In this document: positions 3,645 through 5,657 of the stretch, piece after piece
How the letters are laid out: each line of letters starts with the position of its first letter
Numbering within the stretch: the stretch's first letter is position 1
DNA from: Chloroflexota bacterium
Lineage (GTDB): Bacteria; Chloroflexota; UBA5177; JANWHV01
NCBI GenBank assembly: GCA_025450255.1
Contig: JANWHV010000259.1
Coordinates: 1-5,657, forward strand
Reading direction: 5' to 3'
Length of the DNA stretch: 5,657 nucleotides
Program-made: the position numbers and the translations under genes
Notes under the pieces: model-generated
The model's database searches: none
The model's input: the letters and a program-made list of their open reading frames with translations, nothing else
Told to the model about the DNA's origin: nothing

Positions 3645-5657
3645 ATGAAAATTGTGGATACCGGCCTTCCACGAGGAGAGTTTCTCAAGGTGCTCGGCGC
3701 GCTTGGCGCAGCAGGTACCACCCTCAGCCCAATGGCAACACTGGCGCACGCGGCCGAACGCGCCGGCGCCAACCCCAAGCGCCTGGTGCGGCACGCGGAC
3801 CACTTTGGCATGTTCGAGGCGGAAGTCGACCAGGGCGTGCTGAAGCGCGTCATCCCATACGCCAAGGATCCCAAGCCAAGCCCAATGGCGCAGGCACTGC
3901 CAAACCGCGTGTATTCGCCAAGCCGTATTCACTCGCCGATGGTGCGGCGAGACTACCTCTCGCGCCGTTATAGGAGCGATACCACGGAGCGAGGCTCTGG
4001 AGACTTCGTCCGCGTCAGTTGGGATCAGGCGCTGGATCTGGTCGCGGAAGAGCTGTCCCGCGTCAAGGCGACCTACGGCAATCAAGCCATCCACAACTGG
4101 GCAGACGGCTGGTCACACTCTGGCCTGTTGCACAAGCCGAACGTGCTGGTAAGCCGCTTCTTGAACGGGTTCGGCGGCTTTACCGACGGCATCAACGACT
4201 ACAGCACGGCCGCGCTCACCACTGTCACGCCGCACGTGGTCGGCAGTATCGCCGGAAACGATCAGCAGACCGTGTGGCCTGTGGTGCTGGCGCATACAAA
4301 GCTCGTCGTCTTGTGGGGCGCGGACCTGATCCAGAACAATCAAATCGACTTCGTGGTACCCGACCACTATGTCTATCAGGCGCTCCCCCGCTTGAAAGCC
4401 GCCGGAACCAGAGTGATATCGATTAATCCCTACCGTACCGATACCGACGAATACCTGAACGCGGAATGGGTGCCGATCCGACCGTGTACCGACGTGGCCA
4501 TGATGCTCGGCATCGCCCATACGCTCTACACCGAGAAGCTGCACGACCAACATTTTCTGGACACCTACACCACCGGCTTCGCCAAGTTCAAGGCCTATCT
4601 GCTGGGTGAGTCGGACGGCACGCCCAAGAATCCGGCCTGGGCCGAGAAGATCTGCGGCGTGCCCAGGGGGACAATCGCCGCGCTGGCCCGCGATATGGCG
4701 AAGACGCGCACCATGCTGATGGGTGGTTGGGCCATCCAGCGCCAGGATCACGGCGAACAGCCGCCGTGGATGCTGATCACCCTGGCGGCCATGCTCGGCC
4801 AGATAGGCTTGCCCGGCGGCGGCTTTGGGTTCAGCTATCATGCCAGCTCAGGCGGCGCGCCGACCACCGTCGGCCCCGTGCTGGCCGGCATACCCAACCA
4901 AACCGACGCGAAACGTGCCCTGCCCACGCGCTGGCACGGGAACGCTTCACATGCCGTTCCGATTAGCCGTTTCGTGGATATGCTGCGCAACCCCGGCAAG
5001 CACAGCACGTTCGACGGTGGCCCTATCGTTTACCCGGACATCAAGCTCATCTACTGGGCCGGCGGCAATGCCGTAAACCATCAACCCCAGCTCAACGAGC
5101 TGGTTGAAGCGCTGCGCCGCCCGCAGACTATTATCGTGCATGAGGTCTTCTGGACCCCTACCGCCAAATTCGCCGACATCGTGCTGCCGATCTCGACCAC
5201 CTTCGAGCGGAACGACATCGCCTCGATCGGCCTCTTCTCCAACCAGGGGTACGTGGCGATGAAGAAGGCAATCGAGCCGCTGTTCGAAGCGCGTACCGAC
5301 TACGCCATTTTTGCCGACCTCGCCGAGCGGCTGCACTTTAAGGCAGGGTTCACCGAGGGCCGGGACGAGATGGCCTGGCTCCGCTACTTCTACAACACGG
5401 CACGGAAAGCAGGCGCGGCCAAAAAGGTGGCAATGCCGGATTTCGATACATTCTGGCGTCAGGGCCTGTTGGAGTTCGCGGCCGACCCGAGCCAGGCCTC
5501 CTATGTGACCTATGCCGACTACCGCCAGGATCCGCAGAGCAACCCGCTGAACACGCCGTCCGGCAAGATCGAGATCTATTCCACCAAGATTGCCGGGTTC
5601 CACTATGCGGATTGTCCTCCGCAACCGACCTGGCTGGAGCCGGTTGAGTGGCTGGGA
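3645..5657 (+). CDS. DMSO/TMAO reductase-family molybdopterin enzyme, catalytic subunit (3' partial)
   Basis: The first 671 residues of a bis-MGD molybdoenzyme close to the DorA/TorA/BisC group, which reduce S- or N-oxides as terminal electron acceptors, usually in the periplasm. Family members are about 780-850 aa, so roughly 130-150 residues, the C-terminal cofactor-binding domain, lie past the edge. There is no N-terminal cysteine cluster for a [4Fe-4S] centre, as expected for this group. NDYSTAA (184-190) carries the predicted molybdenum ligand S187. ADGWS (153-157) matches the DMSO reductase Y114-G-W116 site, with D154 at the Tyr position and W156 kept. Other family blocks are WPVVLAHTKLVVLWGAD (211-227), QRQDHGEQ (365-372), GQIGLPGGGFG (385-395), ADIVLP (510-515), FERND (520-524), FTEGRDEM (569-576) and NPLNTPSGKIEIYS (633-646). 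The N-terminus looks like a Tat signal, with RGEFLK (10-15), a hydrophobic core and AHA (34-36) before a likely cleavage site, but the second Arg is Gly. No TorD-type chaperone or cytochrome partner is visible. Confidence 0.92.
   Translation, partial: MKIVDTGLPRGEFLKVLGALGAAGTTLSPMATLAHAAERAGANPKRLVRHADHFGMFEAEVDQGVLKRVIPYAKDPKPSPMAQALPNRVYSPSRIHSPMVRRDYLSRRYRSDTTERGSGDFVRVSWDQALDLVAEELSRVKATYGNQAIHNWADGWSHSGLLHKPNVLVSRFLNGFGGFTDGINDYSTAALTTVTPHVVGSIAGNDQQTVWPVVLAHTKLVVLWGADLIQNNQIDFVVPDHYVYQALPRLKAAGTRVISINPYRTDTDEYLNAEWVPIRPCTDVAMMLGIAHTLYTEKLHDQHFLDTYTTGFAKFKAYLLGESDGTPKNPAWAEKICGVPRGTIAALARDMAKTRTMLMGGWAIQRQDHGEQPPWMLITLAAMLGQIGLPGGGFGFSYHASSGGAPTTVGPVLAGIPNQTDAKRALPTRWHGNASHAVPISRFVDMLRNPGKHSTFDGGPIVYPDIKLIYWAGGNAVNHQPQLNELVEALRRPQTIIVHEVFWTPTAKFADIVLPISTTFERNDIASIGLFSNQGYVAMKKAIEPLFEARTDYAIFADLAERLHFKAGFTEGRDEMAWLRYFYNTARKAGAAKKVAMPDFDTFWRQGLLEFAADPSQASYVTYADYRQDPQSNPLNTPSGKIEIYSTKIAGFHYADCPPQPTWLEPVEWLG

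Noticed and set aside
4113..4841. Long minus-strand frame inside the molybdoenzyme gene
   Set aside because: It is antisense to highly conserved molybdoenzyme blocks and has no recognisable domain.
4947..5624. Second long minus-strand frame inside the molybdoenzyme gene
   Set aside because: Same reason: a shadow of third-position GC bias opposite conserved family motifs.

Overview
The window is a gene-dense stretch of bacterial chromosome. It is GC-rich, and codon third positions are mostly G or C in every called gene. Ribosome binding sites are of the ordinary purine-rich bacterial kind. The organism cannot be placed to phylum. A DMSO/TMAO-reductase-type molybdoenzyme and a sulfide:quinone oxidoreductase-like flavoprotein point to a bacterium with respiratory redox chemistry. 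No phage, transposon, CRISPR, tRNA or rRNA sequence was seen.

Layout, left to right. (1) Positions 1-123 hold the last 40 codons of an ankyrin-repeat-like protein. (2) Its stop overlaps the start of a Gfo/Idh/MocA-family oxidoreductase (116-1201, +). (3) That gene runs tail-to-tail into a flavoprotein of the sulfide:quinone oxidoreductase (SQR) fold (1156-2439, -), and the two 3' ends overlap by 46 bp. (4) A 380-bp region between the divergently transcribed flavoprotein and Hsp20 genes (2440-2819) holds several dyads and repeats, plus a possible 20-codon leader ORF. (5) A minimal Hsp20/alpha-crystallin-like protein (2820-3113, +) is followed 17 bp later by a 114-aa protein of unknown function (3131-3475, +). 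(6) After a 169-bp gap, a DMSO/TMAO reductase-family catalytic subunit starts at 3645 and runs off the right edge after 671 codons.

How the genes may work together. The first two genes look translationally coupled. The Hsp20-like and unknown genes could share a transcript, possibly with the molybdoenzyme. The SQR-like and DMSO-reductase-like enzymes are both plausible quinone-linked redox enzymes, but opposite orientation gives no direct evidence that they cooperate.

The most interesting points are residue-level departures from family rules. The SQR-like flavoprotein lacks all three catalytic cysteines of canonical SQR. The molybdoenzyme has an export-signal-like N-terminus with Arg-Gly where Tat signals have Arg-Arg. 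It also has Asp at the active-site position that is Tyr in DMSO reductase. The Hsp20 leader can fold around its ribosome binding site. I found no clearly new multi-gene system.
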